Assembly: GCA_026419775.2 (NCBI GenBank)
Contig: JAOPGA020000836.1
Span: 43,846-107,845, forward strand
Reading direction: 5' to 3'
From: Acrasis kona
Lineage: Eukaryota; Heterolobosea; Eutetramitea; Acrasida; Acrasidae
DNA: 64,000 nt
Made by a program: the position numbers and the translations under genes. Positions 62,123 to 64,000 of the stretch are shown here, piece after piece. Position 1 is the stretch's first letter. Every line of letters starts with the position of its first letter. The notes below the pieces were generated by a model. The model made no database searches, was not told the DNA's origin, and saw only the letters and a program-made list of their open reading frames with translations.

Positions 62123-63192
62123 AAATTAATTTAATCGATCACAATTAGTTTGTTTATTTATGAACATTATGATCCTGGAACATCAAGATAATATTGGACC
62201 AACAGAATGATCATTTAAAATTACTTCGATTCTGGTTGCCCCTCCACGCGGCACAACATTTTAAATCTGAGCCGACCAACATATATCACCCATACATCAG
62301 ATCAAACATACATTATCACAAGCGGATACATTAATCGCTTCTGCAACAAACAATCACAAGATCNACAAACACACTACCCGCCACAACATTTCCAGAATGC
62401 ATTAAAAACCATTACGCATATAATCACTTGCTAGATCAACATCAAACTCCGCAGGGCTACAAAAGATTAATCCAACTTGGTCGTCCTGAGACATTCTGTT
62501 TCCCATTAATTCCATTACGTCACCTCCAAGAGTATTTTATCCGATTAATCCAATGTCGCAACCAACTGACTATGACCAGTAGCCTTTGCACATAACATCT
62601 CAAACGTAAGTAAATGCATTTTCGTTTCACTAATGGTGCGTAGAGTCTGGTCCAGACATCTATGTATATAGATATATGGGTTTGACAACGTATATAGGAA
62701 CATACCTACATTTACATCAAACCTTATCGTATGATTCCATCCACAAGCCCGTTCCACGTTAGAGCGTGTCAAACTGTCCTGCATTTTCCAACGTCACACT
62801 ACGAAAGATTTCTTTTTAATCATGGGCCAAGATTACAAAAACCAAGAGACAGGATTTGTCGCAAACCCACTGACCGCGAAATTACCATTTCACTAACAAA
62901 ACCGAGGGCATTGTCTTCCATAGACATTAACAAATATATTAATAACAATCAAACCCATGAAGGAACAAACAATTATGCTCATGACAAACACTTCCATCAT
63001 TAACCAAGACTATAACAGATTCGATCCCATTTCGTTACCAACCCACTTTCTTCACAGAGTATGTAATACCAAACACATTATGTGTCTAAATGGGGTTTTT
63101 ATTTAGTCTCAAAGACTTGCACATCTGTACTATGTCACTCGAGTGGGCGGAAAGGTTATGTTGCAGTTAGTAGTGGGGAGCATTCAGGGGTG

Positions 63193-63587
63193 CTAGGGAG
63201 GTTCATTCCTCATCTCCGACTCTAGCTCCTCGAGATCGTCTTCATCTTCGTCCTCATCAAATTCGTCCTCCTCATCCTCTGTACATCCTTGTAAATCTCT
63301 GGCCCTGGATCTGGCACCATTCGCATATTTTCCAAACTCATAGGTCCTAAATATTAGTAATAGCTGTTTAGCAACACATTATGTGTCAAACCAAATGTAA
63401 GGAAAATTGTATTTTCATTTCTTTAATGTCTGGCAGATGGATAACTTTTTTAACATGAATGGAATCAATCACATTTACACCTCCACACTCAACATTGAAA
63501 AACATTGATGCTATTGGATGCGAAATTGATTCTCCTACATTTGCCAAAGGCCCACTTTATTGAGAAAAAATCTAAGCGTTTTGACAT
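63193..63587 (-). CDS. small gene with acidic C-terminal tail, exons partly unresolved
   Basis: The terminal exon, 63346..63193, is firm: it reads TYEFGKYANGARSRARDLQG followed by about 20 Asp/Glu-rich residues and MRNEPP stop. Upstream pieces look coding: one at about 63488-63390 (FNVECGGVNVIDSIHVKK, VIHLPDIKEM) and a possible first exon at 63587 (MSKRLDFFSIKWAFG). The splice between the last two does not keep phase with any single GT-AG choice I tried. Acidic tails like this are common in histone- or nucleic-acid-handling proteins. Family unrecognised. Confidence 0.45.
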
Positions 63588-63749
63588 TTTTAAAAGGCCT
63601 TGGCAGAAATTACCCGAGTCCCTTTACGAAACAGTGCGTATTGCTTGCGCTATTCACACTGTGTCATCAATAAAAAGGCATTGTAATAGTTCAATTTTTC
63701 ACTTTATTTGGCTATGGTTAACCTACACTCTAATGGTGGACCAGAAATT

Positions 63750-64000
63750 CTATTCAAGCTTCCTGTCTTCTTCAAATTGGACTTCGGATGAGGTACTCAT
63801 TATGCGTTTTTTTTGTACAGGTTCCCTTAGCTCAGCCACAGCGCCCTCATCCTTCTCCATGTACGGTTCAAAGTCTTCGTCTGTGGTGACAAGATTGATG
63901 ACTTTGTCGTGTTCATATAGCACCACGAAACTCTCGTTTGGAACGTGAATTTCGTTGATCCGCACGATCTCCACTTCAAACAGAGACTTGAGAATATTCA
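63750..64000 (-). CDS. C-terminal part of a protein cut by the window edge
   Basis: The frame is open from the right edge and ends at 63750, giving the last 83 residues: a beta-type segment (VRINEIHVPNESFVVLYEHD), then an acidic helical tail (MEKDEGAVAELREP, QFEEDRKLE). An alternative is an intron starting at the GTACAA after LREP, which would change the C-terminus. Upstream exons lie outside the window. No family can be named. Confidence 0.55.
   Translation of the reverse strand, partial: NILKSLFEVEIVRINEIHVPNESFVVLYEHDKVINLVTTDEDFEPYMEKDEGAVAELREPVQKKRIMSTSSEVQFEEDRKLE

Larger units (their letters stand above)
60989..63192. other. 2.2-kb gene-poor, repeat-bearing region
   Basis: The longest gap in the window. 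It contains a roughly 85-bp inverted repeat pair, short direct repeats around AATAATCCTG and ATCAATCCAACATTG, and one undetermined base (n at 62364). Several ORFs of 60-90 codons are present (for example 62545-62784 minus, 62731-63003 plus) but none has splice support, family resemblance or a good start. Confidence 0.6.

Noticed and set aside
62364-62364. Undetermined base n
   Set aside because: Assembly ambiguity in repeat-bearing DNA, not biology.
62545-63003. Two overlapping ORFs of 79 and 90 codons
   Set aside because: In the gene-poor region, no domain, no splice support, opposite strands overlap.
63505-63948. 147-codon plus frame at the right end
   Set aside because: Overlaps a minus-strand frame that is more gene-like, lacks a promoter or poly(A) signal, and its sequence is compositionally poor.

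Overview
This is a nuclear genomic window from a gene-dense, AT-rich eukaryote, most probably a free-living unicellular protist. The evidence: genes are interrupted by very short GT-AG introns (mostly 34-45 nt, donors such as GTAAGT or GTATGT, acceptors TAG/CAG/AAG, often a TTAAC/CTAAT-like branch element close to the acceptor). Both strands are packed, with intergenic gaps often below 100 bp. AATAAA signals frequently overlap the stop codon. The gene set (Mediator, prefoldin, peroxin, translin, mitochondrial carrier, MYND, SET, RCC1-BTB, RhoGEF, a 7TM-RGS receptor) is purely eukaryotic. The flavour recalls heterolobosean or amoebozoan amoebae; that placement is inference only.

Layout. 0-12 kb: TPR-CobW metallochaperone-like GTPase, small membrane protein, coiled-coil protein, HARE-HTH nuclear protein, PEX16, a mitochondrial HIBCH-like hydrolase, MED16, a secreted protein and a newly assembled 72-aa microgene. 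12-24 kb: tRNA-Cys with an enlarged D-loop, PQAQYVPP-repeat protein, oxysterol-binding protein, a 1564-aa orphan, a membrane-anchored TULIP/BPI-like protein, translin, prefoldin 6 and a Thr-rich surface protein. 24-33 kb: two RCC1-repeat proteins flanking an armadillo-DH-PH exchange factor, then ribosomal protein S21. 33-44 kb: 7TM receptor fused to RGS, mitochondrial carrier, MYND tail-anchored protein, UDP-glucose 4-epimerase, HD hydrolase and several unrecognised proteins. 45-52 kb: trefoil/zinc protein sharing the PQAxYVPP motif, ankyrin protein, BAHD acyltransferase, FBXO31-barrel protein and a divergent SET protein. 52.9-61 kb: two tandem HSPA12-type Hsp70 ATPases (one with an added C-terminal domain) and two convergent coiled-coil proteins sharing a C-terminal motif, with a possible third, decayed relative. 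61-63 kb: gene-poor, with a near-perfect inverted-repeat element. 63-64 kb: two further minus-strand genes, the last cut by the window edge.

No operon logic is expected. The notable groupings are signalling (three GEF/RCC1-type genes in a row, then GPCR-RGS) and the 52.9-61 kb Hsp70/coiled-coil block, which is the best candidate for something undescribed. Exon structures were assembled by hand from splice signals and reading phase; those giving an intact frame and a recognisable family are reliable, the small genes less so.
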